Positions 1 to 7,716 of a stretch of DNA of 10,588 nucleotides are shown here, in pieces (position 1 is the first letter of the stretch; the number at the start of each line of letters is the position of its first letter). Under the pieces are notes generated by a model. It saw only the letters and a program-made list of their open reading frames with translations. It did no database searches and was not told where the DNA came from. Both the position numbers and the translations under genes were made by a program. Source of the stretch: Prevotella sp. UBA1395 (GTDB lineage: Bacteria; Bacteroidota; Bacteroidia; Bacteroidales; Bacteroidaceae); contig DBQL01000145.1 of the NCBI GenBank assembly GCA_002305235.1, positions 17,975-28,562 of the forward strand, in the 5' to 3' direction.

Positions 1-381
1 GCCCACACCGTTCACACCCACCACGAGAATCACGTAAGGCCGGTGGTCGGAGGGCAGGTCCCAGTTGTCGTTGTCCTCGGTATTGTTCTCGGTGAGCAGC
101 GAGGCAATCTCTTCCTTGAGGATATGGTTCAGCTCTGAGGTAGAGACATACTTGTCACGGGCCACGCGCTCCTCGATGCGCTTGATGATCTTGAGCGTGG
201 TTTCCACACCCACGTCAGAGGTGATGAGCACCTCCTCGAGATTGTCGAGCACGTCGTCGTCGACCTCCGACTTACCCGCAATGGCACGGGTAAGCTTCGT
301 AAACACGTTCTGCTTGGTCTTCTCCAACCCTTGGTCGAGCGTCTCTTTCTTCTTCTTGTTGAATAATCCGAATATTCCCAT
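1..381 (-). CDS. ftsY: Signal recognition particle receptor FtsY (5' part only, cut by window edge)
   Basis: FtsY is the SRP receptor GTPase. It docks ribosome-SRP complexes at the inner membrane so that membrane proteins are inserted co-translationally. The 127 visible codons start at the ATG read from 381-379 and stay open to the window edge, so the stop and most of the G domain are outside. The protein opens with MGIFGLFNKKKKETLDQGL, a short hydrophobic and basic membrane-binding segment with no long acidic A domain. The helical N domain follows (about residues 20-100) and includes LITSDVGVETT at 53-62, close to the conserved ALLxxDV signature. ILVVGVNGVG at 118-127 is the start of the G1 P-loop (GxNGxGKT), cut before its Lys-Thr. 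The gene is transcribed away from the AddA-like gene. A TAAGTTTG -7 box lies just upstream. Family assignment is firm; only the N-terminal third can be examined. Confidence 0.95.
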   Translation of the reverse strand, partial: MGIFGLFNKKKKETLDQGLEKTKQNVFTKLTRAIAGKSEVDDDVLDNLEEVLITSDVGVETTLKIIKRIEERVARDKYVSTSELNHILKEEIASLLTENNTEDNDNWDLPSDHRPYVILVVGVNGVG

Positions 382-406
382 CTGATAATGTTATCTAATT
401 TGTATG

Positions 407-414
407 CAAACTTA
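407..414 (-). promoter_or_regulatory. Possible ftsY promoter, Bacteroidota -7 box
   Basis: On the minus strand this reads TAAGTTTG, a full match to the Bacteroidota -7 consensus TAnnTTTG. It lies 25 bases before the ftsY ATG, which would give a leader of roughly 20 bases. I find no TTTG at the usual -33 distance (the nearest one upstream is about 32 bases away), so the call rests on the -7 box and its position alone. Confidence 0.45.
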
Positions 415-599
415 CATAAAATTATCGACTTTTCGGCCTGTTACGACAAAAAGTTGACTGTCTGATGCTAAAGTTTTGAATTCTGCGTTCACATGCCGTG
501 GCGCATCCGGCACAAACCGCTGCCCCTCAGTATTCCGTTCCGTGGCCCTCCCGCCACATGCCTTTCACCGCGCCACGGGGCAAAGCCACCCCGCCACCC

Positions 600-622
600 C
601 TGCCTCATCGGCAATGAGGCAG
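600..622. repeat. Perfect 9-bp stem-loop in the ftsY-addA intergenic region
   Basis: CTGCCTCAT (600-608) and ATGAGGCAG (614-622) are exact reverse complements around a 5-base loop. No run of T follows on either strand, so a simple intrinsic terminator is unlikely. It could be a protein-binding palindrome, part of a structured RNA, or chance in GC-rich DNA. No function is assigned. Confidence 0.4.
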
Positions 623-807
623 AGCGACGACAGACAACAAAATGATGATGAAAAAAATTGAATATCCGCGATTATCCCGCCCGAAAAGCCCGTCACACCG
701 TCATCGATGCCGAATTTCGGCCGTTTTTCATGATTCTCACAACTCTCTGAATATCAGCAAAATTTGAGCAGACCCCATTTTTCCCGACCGGCCGACCGGC
801 CCAAAAT

Positions 808-895
808 CATTTGCGATTACTATCTTATCGTGTCGCGAAACAATAGCAAACGCGACGCGAAACGATAGGAATGGCGACGCGAATAGATAGCTTTC
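808..895. repeat. Cluster of 22-bp intergenic repeats (one inverted, three direct)
   Basis: Three direct units with an exact 22-base period start at 830, 852 and 874. The shared pattern is GCGACGCGAAANGATAGNAAT; in phase, the CGCGA core falls at 834, 856 and 878 and ATAG at 843, 865 and 887. Just before them, and sharing the CGCGA palindrome with the first unit, an inverted unit reads on the minus strand from 837 to 810. That inverted unit matches the copy at 10535-10562 at 25 of 28 positions, counted by hand. The units diverge from each other, with unit 1 (GTGTCGCGAAACAATAG) the furthest from consensus. No spacer sequence separates the units, so this is not a CRISPR array, and no transposase is nearby. 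I know of no named family for it. Confidence 0.8.
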
Positions 896-1135
896 ACAAG
901 ACCGACAAACAAATTTCGGACGAAAAACGTGACGGCAACCCCTCACGACAACGTTTCGGACGCTGTGCGACCACTGCTTTTTCATATAAAAAACGATGAA
1001 TATTCTTGACAAAACAAGTGCCGTGCCATAGGCAAAACACAAGTTCCGACGGCGGGCACGATGGCCCGGGCGCACCGCGAGCGACGACCTTGGGCACGGG
1101 CAACGCATTTTTCAAACACAATGAACCGCATTTTG

Positions 1136-1167
1136 TTTGGAGAAGAATCAAAAAAAACGTATCTTTG
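1136..1167 (+). promoter_or_regulatory. Bacteroidota housekeeping promoter of the AddAB-like operon
   Basis: TTTG (1136-1139), a 20-base spacer containing an A-tract, and TATCTTTG (1160-1167) match the Bacteroidota primary-sigma promoter form TTTG / TAnnTTTG. Transcription would begin around 1172-1176, giving a leader of about 30 bases before the ATG at 1204. The promoter lies inside the in-frame upstream extension of the next reading frame, which supports 1204 rather than an earlier start. Confidence 0.75.
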
Positions 1168-1203
1168 TCTTATATTACCATTCAGTACCATCAACCCGGC
1201 ATC

Positions 1204-4200
1204 ATGAACCCCGTAACCACTCCACTCACCGTATATAAAGCCAGCGCCGGAAGCGGCAAGACCTTCACGCTGGCCTTGGAATATATCAAGTTGCTCATCC
1301 TCGAGCCGCAAAACTATCGCTATATCCTTGCCGTGACTTTCACCAACAAGGCCACCGAGGAGATGAAGCGGCGCATCCTGTCAAAGCTCTACGACATCGC
1401 CCACGCGCTGCCGGGAGCAAACGACTACATGCCCGCGCTGCGAACGACGTTCGACCGCATGACCGACGAGGACATACGGCAGCGCGCCGGAGAGGCGATG
1501 CAGCTCATCCTCCACAACTACAACTACTTCAGGGTAGAAACCATCGACAGTTTCTTCCAGAGCATCCTGCGCAACCTCGCCCGTGAGCTGGGCCTGAAAG
1601 CCAACCTGCAGGTGGGCCTTAACGACACCGAGGTGGAAAGCGAGGCCGTGGACAACATCATCGAGAATATCCAACAGGACAGCGACCCGCTGCTCACATG
1701 GATCATGGACTTTGTCACCGAGAAGATAGACAAGGAGAAAAACTGGAATGTCATCGGCAGAATCAAGGACTTCGGACTCAGTATCTTCAAGGAGTTCTAC
1801 AAGACACATCAGCAGGATATGAGACGCATCATGAGCGACCCCCACTTCTTCAAGGACTATACCTCCACGTTGCGCAAGATGAGACAGCAGGCCCTTCAGG
1901 AAATGGCCGACGCGGCCGAAGCCTGTCGTGTCATGTCACTGGAGCACGGCGTGACCGACGACACCTATGCCTACGGGAAGAAAAACGTGCCGGGATATCT
2001 CGAGAAACTGGCCTCGGGCAACTTCACAGACCCCAAGATGCCCAACAAGTATGTGACCCGTGGACTGGAGCAAGCCGAGGAGTTTGTGAAGAAAGACCTG
2101 CGTCACACCCCCGAGGCACAGTATGTCATTGCCGAGATAGCACCGAGAATAGCGCGCTTGGAGGAAATGCGGAAGAGCCACTCGGTGCTCATCAACTCTA
2201 TCGAAATCACCTTGGCCAACCTCAATGAGCTGCGACTCTTGGGACGTATAGAGGAAGAGGTGAACAACATCAACACCGCCAACAACAGCTATCCGCTGAG
2301 CAATACGCAGAAACTGCTCAACGACCTCATCGACAAGCAAGACTCGCCGTTCATCTATGAGAAGATTGGCGGACAGCTGCGGTATATCATGATCGACGAG
2401 TTTCAAGACACGAGCACCGTGCAATGGGAAAACTTCAAGGTGCTCATGGACGACTGTCTGGCCCACAACAGCGGCTCTCTCATCGTGGGCGACGTGAAAC
2501 AGAGCATCTACAGATGGCGCAACGGCGACTGGAGACTGCTGCAAGGGCTGTCGCCCGACAGCGACCCACGCATACGGGTGCAGGTGCTCGGCACCAATTA
2601 TCGGTCGAAACGAAACGTCATCAGGTTCAACAACGCCTTCTTCACGTTAGGCGCGAAGCTCACCGTCGACAACACTTTGGCCGAACTGCGGGAGTGTGCC
2701 GCCGCGCCGGAGCTGCTCCGCGAGGCCGCCGAAATCGGCGAAGCCTACGGCGACGTGGTGCAACAGGTGTCGGGGAACCATCTCGACGAGTCCGACGACA
2801 AGGCCGGGTCGGTGGTCATCAGACTGCTGCCCAAGACCGATTATGAGGCGCGGGTGGTGGCTGAGGTGCAGCGCGTCGTCGAGCAACTGCTCACGGCGGG
2901 CATCGCGCCCGGCAAGATTGCCGTGCTGGTGAGGAAGAACGGGCACATCCAACTCTTGGCCGACCACTTCCTGCGAAACCCCGTCACCGTGGCCGGCAAA
3001 CAGCAAATGGTGAGCATGGTGTCTGACGAGGCATTCCGGTTAGACGCCTCGCTCGCCGTGAACACCATCGTCAGGGCGATGTATCTGCTCGTCCACCCCG
3101 ACGACAAACTGGTTACCGCCGCTCTCGTGAAGGCTTATCGCAAGGTTGTGGAAGGTGGGAACGAGGCCGACGACAGCAGTCTCTATATCGATACCGACAA
3201 CCTGCGAGCCGCCCTGCCGGCCGAGATGCTCGAGCAATGGAACGATTTGCTCACCACACCGCTCATCGATTTGGGCGAACGCCTCTATCAGATTTTCAAG
3301 CTGAGCAGGCTCGACGGGCAGAGCGCCTATATCTGCGCGTTCTTCGACCGCCTCTCGGAGTTTTCGCAAAAACATGTTGCGGGCATCGACGAATTTGTAC
3401 GGGAGTGGGACGAGCACATCTGCGGCAAGTCGATACACAGCGATGAGGTGAACGGCATCAGACTGCTCACCATCCACAAGAGCAAAGGACTGGAGTTTGA
3501 CAATGTGATCGTTCCGTTCTGCGACTGGAGCATCGAGATCGATGGAAGCACATTGTGGCTCTCGCCCGACAAGTCGCCCTTCGACCGGTTGCCCATCGTG
3601 CCCGTGAGCCTATACGCCGGCAGACTCAAGCAGTCGATATATCGGGAAGACTACATGAGCGAGCATACGAAAAACTTGGTAGACAATCTGAACATGCTCT
3701 ATGTGGCGTTCACGCGGGCCGGCCACAACCTGTTTGTCATCGGACGAAGCGAGGGAGAGAGCTATCCCTCGTCACTGATCAAGCAGGTGTTGAACTATCG
3801 CGGGCCGGACCCCGATGGCGACCATGATGCCACGGGCGCGCCGTCGATGCTCACGCTCGACCATTTCCTGCCCGGACAGGAGACCGAGGTAGACGAGGAC
3901 AAGACCATCACCTTCAGGCTGGGCACCCTATGCCTCACGGAAGAAAAGGAGGCGAAGACCACCGAGAACGTGTTTCTGCAATCGGAGCAGGGGCTACGCA
4001 TCCCGATAAGGAACTATGAGATGAAGGCCACTTTCAAGCAGAGCAACAGCAGCAGCGACTTCATCACTCCCGATGAGGAGCTGGAGGCTCAGGAGAAAAC
4101 GCGCAGTTATATCCAGACCGGAAACATCATCCACACGCTCTTCGCGTCGATCAAGACCATCGACGAGGTAGACAAGGCCATCGACCGCTTGGAGTTTGAC

Positions 4201-4566
4201 GGCGTGTTGTACGACAGGCCCACCACACGCGAGCAACTGAGACAGATGATAGACAGCAGGCTGCAGACACCACAGGTGGCCGACTGGTTCTCGCCTCGAT
4301 GGACGGTCTACAACGAATGTAGCATCATCACCCGCGATGAACGTTCGGGAGCCGTGGTGGACAAGCGTCCCGACCGCGTGGTCTACGACGGCAAGGAGAT
4401 GAAAGTCATCGACTTCAAGACCGGCAGAGAGCGCGAGGAGCATCACCGGCAGGTGAGAGGATATATGCGGATGCTGCGCGAAATGGGGTATCGACAGGTG
4501 AAAGGCTATCTGTGGTACATCGCGGCCAACAGGGTCGTAGAGGTAGATGGTGCCCCCGCCGTGTGA
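1204..4566 (+). CDS. addA: AddA-like UvrD-type helicase with C-terminal RecB-type nuclease domain
   Basis: This is the motor and nuclease subunit of an AddAB/RecBCD-type enzyme, which unwinds and trims double-strand DNA ends for RecA-dependent repair in the cytoplasm. The 1120-residue protein shows all superfamily 1A helicase motifs in order: Walker A ASAGSGKT (13-20), TFTNKA (45-50), DEFQD (398-402), GDVKQSIYRWR (429-439), NYR (465-467), TIHKSKGLEF (756-765) and LYVAFTRA (832-839). The C-terminal PD-(D/E)XK nuclease shows His977, Asp1057, IDFKTG with Asp1070 and Lys1072, and Gln1083-x3-Tyr1087, so both activities look intact. The start at 1204 places MNPVTTPLTVYKASAG directly before Walker A and follows the promoter at 1136-1167. 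An open frame runs back to a TTG at 1006 but crosses that promoter. The partner nuclease gene starts 40 bases downstream. The protein is a little shorter than Bacillus AddA (about 1230 residues). Confidence 0.9.
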   Translation: MNPVTTPLTVYKASAGSGKTFTLALEYIKLLILEPQNYRYILAVTFTNKATEEMKRRILSKLYDIAHALPGANDYMPALRTTFDRMTDEDIRQRAGEAMQLILHNYNYFRVETIDSFFQSILRNLARELGLKANLQVGLNDTEVESEAVDNIIENIQQDSDPLLTWIMDFVTEKIDKEKNWNVIGRIKDFGLSIFKEFYKTHQQDMRRIMSDPHFFKDYTSTLRKMRQQALQEMADAAEACRVMSLEHGVTDDTYAYGKKNVPGYLEKLASGNFTDPKMPNKYVTRGLEQAEEFVKKDLRHTPEAQYVIAEIAPRIARLEEMRKSHSVLINSIEITLANLNELRLLGRIEEEVNNINTANNSYPLSNTQKLLNDLIDKQDSPFIYEKIGGQLRYIMIDEFQDTSTVQWENFKVLMDDCLAHNSGSLIVGDVKQSIYRWRNGDWRLLQGLSPDSDPRIRVQVLGTNYRSKRNVIRFNNAFFTLGAKLTVDNTLAELRECAAAPELLREAAEIGEAYGDVVQQVSGNHLDESDDKAGSVVIRLLPKTDYEARVVAEVQRVVEQLLTAGIAPGKIAVLVRKNGHIQLLADHFLRNPVTVAGKQQMVSMVSDEAFRLDASLAVNTIVRAMYLLVHPDDKLVTAALVKAYRKVVEGGNEADDSSLYIDTDNLRAALPAEMLEQWNDLLTTPLIDLGERLYQIFKLSRLDGQSAYICAFFDRLSEFSQKHVAGIDEFVREWDEHICGKSIHSDEVNGIRLLTIHKSKGLEFDNVIVPFCDWSIEIDGSTLWLSPDKSPFDRLPIVPVSLYAGRLKQSIYREDYMSEHTKNLVDNLNMLYVAFTRAGHNLFVIGRSEGESYPSSLIKQVLNYRGPDPDGDHDATGAPSMLTLDHFLPGQETEVDEDKTITFRLGTLCLTEEKEAKTTENVFLQSEQGLRIPIRNYEMKATFKQSNSSSDFITPDEELEAQEKTRSYIQTGNIIHTLFASIKTIDEVDKAIDRLEFDGVLYDRPTTREQLRQMIDSRLQTPQVADWFSPRWTVYNECSIITRDERSGAVVDKRPDRVVYDGKEMKVIDFKTGREREEHHRQVRGYMRMLREMGYRQVKGYLWYIAANRVVEVDGAPAV

Positions 4567-4606
4567 GAAAATCAGGGTCATCAACGCCAAACAAATTCAA
4601 AAAATC

Positions 4607-7567
4607 ATGCAAACATTCCTGCAATACGTAGCCCGGGACATACTGGCCAAGCATCCCGACGGACTCAACGACATCGCCATCGTATTCCCCAACAAGCGGG
4701 CTTCGCTCTTCTTCAATCAGGCATTGTACGAGGCCAACGGCCAAACGCTGTGGAGTCCGGCATACCTGACCATCAGCGACCTGTTCAGACGGCACTCGCA
4801 ATGGGAGGTGCCCGACCAGATGTTGCTGGTGTTCAAGCTATACAATATATTCTGCGAGGTCACCGGGTCGGATGAGACGCTCGACCATTTCTATTCGTGG
4901 GGACAGCTGCTGCTGGCCGATTTCGACGACGTGGACAAAAACTTGGCCGACGCGGACAAGCTCTTTGTGAACCTCGAGGCATGGCAGGAGCTGAAAGATT
5001 TCTCGTTTCTCACCGACACGCAGAAGAAGAGTCTCGAGGCGTTCTTCGGCAAGGTGATGGACCAAACGGAGATGCAGCGGCGGTTTATAGACCTGTGGCG
5101 GCATCTCAAGGATATATACCATGCCTTCAGAAAGCATCTCGAGGATGAAGGACTGGCCTACGAGGGCATGCTCTATCGGCAGGTGGCGTATGACCGTAAC
5201 ATTGAGTTCCGGTATAAAACCTATATCTTTGTAGGGTTCAATCTCTTGCAAAAGGTGGAGCAACAACTCTTCCAACGCTTGAAAGAGGAGGGCCGGGCAG
5301 AGTTCTATTGGGACTACGACGAGTATTATATCCGGCCGGGACAGGAGGCGGGAAGATACATCTCGAGGGTTCTCGAACGCTTCCCCAACGAGCTGTCACG
5401 CACGAGAATATCGGCGCCGATGCAGTATGATGACGTGTATAAGGCCATGAGCGCGCCCAAAGACATTGCTTATATCTCTGCCCCCACAGAGAGTATTCAG
5501 GCCCGATATGTGGCGCAATGGCTGAAAGAAAACGACAGAATCAAGGCGGGAAGTCGCACGGCGATTGTGCTCTGCGATGAGAACCTGCTCGAAACGGTAA
5601 TCCACTGCCTGCCCGAAGAGGTGGAAAACGTGAACATCACCACCGGATTCCCTTTGGCATCATCACCGGCCGGCACGCTGGTCAACGCCTTGCTGAACCT
5701 CCGCTTGAAAGGTATGGTGGAGCGGTCGGATAAGTTTCGACTGAAATATATCAATCCGGTGCTGCGCCATCCCTATGCCAAATATATATCTGAGGACTGC
5801 GCGATACTCGCCGAAGAGCTGAACTCCAAGAAGCATTACTTCCCCAACAGGGCACTGCTCACCAACGGATATGATGAGGCTTTGGCCGACTTGTTCGCCG
5901 AATTGCGGCCTGTCGGCGGCAGATGGCCGTTGTTGTCGTGGGTGGCGGGCATACTCAAGCGGGTGGGAATAGGGTCGAGAGAAGACAACAACCCATTGTT
6001 GCACGAGTCGGTTTTCAGGATGTACACGCTCATCAACCGGCTCGACGAGATCATGACGCTGAATGCGGACGACTCGGTTTTGACCGCAACCAACATCGAT
6101 GAAGACACCGGCAAGCAGATCGTCAGCGTCTCCATCCTGCAGCGTTTGCTCTCGCAAGTCATCCAATCCACCTCGATTCCTTTCCACGGAGAGCCGTTGC
6201 TGGGCATTCAGGTGATGGGAGTGTTGGAGACGCGAAACCTCGATTTCGACCACGTGCTGATGCTCTCATGCAACGAGGACAATCTGCCCAAGGGTGTAAA
6301 CGATGCCTCATTCATCCCCCACTCGATCAGGGCGGGCTACGAACTGACCACCGTGGAGAACAAAATCGCCATCTATGCCTATTATTTCCACTCGCTGATA
6401 CAACGCGCCGGAGACATCACCATGACCTATAACAACTCTACCGACGACGGCCAACGGGGCGAAATGAGCAGGTTTATGCTGCAATACATGGTGGAAAACG
6501 CGCGGCGTCAACCCATCAAATACCAAACATTGCTTTCCGAACAGAATGTCACGCCGATACAGCGACGCCCCATCGGGAAAGACGAAAGGGTGCTGGCCAA
6601 GCTCGAAAACTTGCAAACGCTCTCGCCATCGGCCATCAACCGCTACCTGAGATGTCCGTTACAGTTCTATTATAACACGGTATGCAGACTGCGTGAGACT
6701 GACAACGACGACGAGGAGGAAATAGACAACAGGACCTTTGGTAATATTTTCCATAGTGCGGCAGAACAGATTTATCGCTATCTGTCGAACGATTGCACCC
6801 ACCCCATCAGTGCCGAGAATATCGCCCGACTGCAAAAAGACCACGCGAAAACAGAGGCATTCATCGACCAAGCCTTTCGCGAGAAGCTCTTTAAGGTGGA
6901 GAACCCGGACTTCCATCCGGAGTATAACGGGCTCCAGCGCATCAACAAGAAGGTCATCAGGCTATATGTAGAGCGCATGTTGGCACTCGACAAGGAGCTT
7001 GCGCCGATTGACATTCTGGCATTGGAAGACAGTTATTATGACAACATGGCATTTGAAATCGAGGGGAAAACACACCACCTTGTCATAGGTGGACAGGTGG
7101 ATCGCTTGGACTGCGTGACGAGAAACGGAAAGAAAGTCATACGCGTGGTCGACTACAAAACAGGCAGTCCGCTGACCACGTTGCCCGCGAACATAGAAGA
7201 AATATTCAGTTCCGAGAATATCGATAAGAAGCATACCTCCTACTATCTGCAAGCATTTCTCTACTCGGGGATCATCCGCCGCGGCAGCAAAGTGGCCCCC
7301 AAGGTCAACCCCGGCAATCTTCCCGTGGCGCCGGCCCTGCTCTTTATCCGGCAAGCCACGAAGCAAGATTACGATCCCACGCTGTCTCTCGCCCCGGCAA
7401 GAGGCCAGCGAACGATGATCGAAGACATCGATATGGTCTACGACGAGTTTGCCGAAGCCCTGCGCAACCTCATCATAGAGATCTATCATCCTAACATTCC
7501 ATTCCATCCCACGAATGACAGCGAACGCTGCCTGAACTGCCCGTACAACAAGATTTGCGGGTTGTAG
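4607..7567 (+). CDS. addB: AddB-like PD-(D/E)XK nuclease with Fe-S cluster cysteines
   Basis: This is the likely second subunit of the AddAB-type end-processing enzyme, 986 residues from the ATG at 4607. The C-terminal RecB-type nuclease carries VVDYKTG (Asp849, Lys851) and a downstream YYLQAFLYSG (QxxxY) motif. Cys683 (in RYLRCPLQFYY) together with Cys975, Cys978 and Cys984 gives C-x291-C-x2-C-x5-C, the iron-sulfur staple arrangement known from AddB, in which the cluster pins the nuclease domain together. The N-terminal two thirds resemble an inactivated helicase. The first 60 residues contain IAIVFPNKRASLFFNQAL but no GxGKT-type Walker A, so I infer no ATPase activity here; in related enzymes this part holds DNA and recognises Chi. 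An in-frame ATG at 4547 would overlap the upstream gene, but 4607 gives the expected MQTFLQYVARDIL opening after an A-rich leader. The gene is co-transcribed with its partner. The helicase-first gene order is opposite to that of Bacillus addB-addA. Confidence 0.88.
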   Translation: MQTFLQYVARDILAKHPDGLNDIAIVFPNKRASLFFNQALYEANGQTLWSPAYLTISDLFRRHSQWEVPDQMLLVFKLYNIFCEVTGSDETLDHFYSWGQLLLADFDDVDKNLADADKLFVNLEAWQELKDFSFLTDTQKKSLEAFFGKVMDQTEMQRRFIDLWRHLKDIYHAFRKHLEDEGLAYEGMLYRQVAYDRNIEFRYKTYIFVGFNLLQKVEQQLFQRLKEEGRAEFYWDYDEYYIRPGQEAGRYISRVLERFPNELSRTRISAPMQYDDVYKAMSAPKDIAYISAPTESIQARYVAQWLKENDRIKAGSRTAIVLCDENLLETVIHCLPEEVENVNITTGFPLASSPAGTLVNALLNLRLKGMVERSDKFRLKYINPVLRHPYAKYISEDCAILAEELNSKKHYFPNRALLTNGYDEALADLFAELRPVGGRWPLLSWVAGILKRVGIGSREDNNPLLHESVFRMYTLINRLDEIMTLNADDSVLTATNIDEDTGKQIVSVSILQRLLSQVIQSTSIPFHGEPLLGIQVMGVLETRNLDFDHVLMLSCNEDNLPKGVNDASFIPHSIRAGYELTTVENKIAIYAYYFHSLIQRAGDITMTYNNSTDDGQRGEMSRFMLQYMVENARRQPIKYQTLLSEQNVTPIQRRPIGKDERVLAKLENLQTLSPSAINRYLRCPLQFYYNTVCRLRETDNDDEEEIDNRTFGNIFHSAAEQIYRYLSNDCTHPISAENIARLQKDHAKTEAFIDQAFREKLFKVENPDFHPEYNGLQRINKKVIRLYVERMLALDKELAPIDILALEDSYYDNMAFEIEGKTHHLVIGGQVDRLDCVTRNGKKVIRVVDYKTGSPLTTLPANIEEIFSSENIDKKHTSYYLQAFLYSGIIRRGSKVAPKVNPGNLPVAPALLFIRQATKQDYDPTLSLAPARGQRTMIEDIDMVYDEFAEALRNLIIEIYHPNIPFHPTNDSERCLNCPYNKICGL

Positions 7568-7573
7568 TACGCC

Positions 7574-7597
7574 GCCGGTGGCCTTTCCGCCACCGGC
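7574..7597. promoter_or_regulatory. GC-rich 9-bp inverted repeat after addB: weak terminator or upstream activator site
   Basis: GCCGGTGGC (7574-7582) and GCCACCGGC (7589-7597) are perfect complements around a 6-base gap. The position, 7 bases after the addB stop, suits an intrinsic terminator, but only two T follow on the plus strand, so termination would be inefficient. The palindrome centre is about 96 bases upstream of the start site predicted from the sigma-54 motif at 7655-7671. That distance is typical for binding sites of sigma-54 activators, so a regulatory site is a fair alternative. Both readings are inferences. Confidence 0.5.
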
Positions 7598-7654
7598 TTG
7601 CACCCCTTTGTCGCCACGAACAGCGTCCCGTATTTTGCGTTCTGCCTCCCCCTT

Positions 7655-7671
7655 TTGGCACAATCATTGCT
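7655..7671 (+). promoter_or_regulatory. Sigma-54 (-24/-12) type promoter in front of clpC
   Basis: The sequence TTGGCACAATCATTGCT matches the sigma-54 consensus YTGGCAC-N5-TTGCW at every conserved position. The -24 block TGGCAC is at 7656-7661, the spacer is exactly 5 bases, and the -12 block TTGC is at 7667-7670. The predicted start is about 7682, leaving a 35-base leader with an AAAGG (7700-7704) before the clpC ATG. Bacteroidota commonly encode RpoN, so the reading is plausible. A poorer primary-sigma alternative lies upstream: TTTG at 7607-7610, a 20-base spacer, then TATTTTGC at 7631, which departs from TAnnTTTG. Confidence 0.65.
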
Positions 7672-7716
7672 AAGAGATAAATATATGTATTATCAGAAGA
7701 AAGGTAAAAAGAATAT

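Larger units (their letters stand above)
382..1203. other. Long divergent intergenic region between ftsY and the AddA-like gene
   Basis: These 822 bases hold no reading frame that I believe is a gene. Contents in order: the ftsY -7 box (407-414); a GC-rich stretch with a 9-bp inverted repeat, 496-504 against 570-578, enclosing a smaller GTGGC/GCCAC hairpin (542-557); a perfect 9-bp stem with a 5-base loop (600-622); a palindrome at 709-721 followed by five T; a tandem duplication of GACCGGCC (786-801); the 22-bp repeat cluster (808-895); about 240 bases with nothing I recognise; and the promoter of the AddA-like operon (1136-1167). The hairpins have no clear T-tract except the weak one at 709-728, and none sits behind a gene, so I do not call them terminators. 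The region could encode an undescribed small RNA or be decayed sequence; the bases alone do not decide this. Confidence 0.7.

Noticed and set aside
476..661. 61-codon plus-strand reading frame
   Set aside because: Composition is Ala/Ser/Pro/Arg-rich with no domain, there is no promoter or ribosome site, and it runs through the hairpins of the gap.
709..728. Short palindrome followed by five T as an intrinsic terminator
   Set aside because: The usable stem is only five pairs with a three-base loop, and no plus-strand gene lies upstream for it to terminate.
808..895. CRISPR array
   Set aside because: The 22-base units abut with no spacers, diverge from one another, and include an inverted copy; no cas gene is present.
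1006..1011. TTGACA as an E. coli-type -35 box
   Set aside because: Bacteroidota primary sigma does not use this box, no -10 partner follows, and a full TTTG/TAnnTTTG promoter lies closer to the gene.
1006..1203. In-frame N-terminal extension of the AddA-like protein starting at a TTG codon at 1006
   Set aside because: It crosses the TTTG/TATCTTTG promoter at 1136-1167, its residues look unlike any domain, and the ATG at 1204 sits at the normal distance from Walker A.
737..1311. Overlapping minus-strand frames of 85-123 codons
   Set aside because: They run through the repeat cluster, the promoter and the start of the AddA-like gene, and look like shadows of GC-rich DNA.
4547..4606. Earlier ATG for the AddB-like protein, overlapping the upstream gene by 20 bases
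   Set aside because: The extra 20 residues (MVPPPCEKIR and on) do not look like the family; the ATG at 4607 gives the expected MQTFLQYVARDIL start after an A-rich leader.
6962..7663. Minus-strand frame of 233 codons opposite addB
   Set aside because: It is antisense to conserved nuclease and Fe-S motifs, has no recognisable domain, and would span the intergenic inverted repeat.
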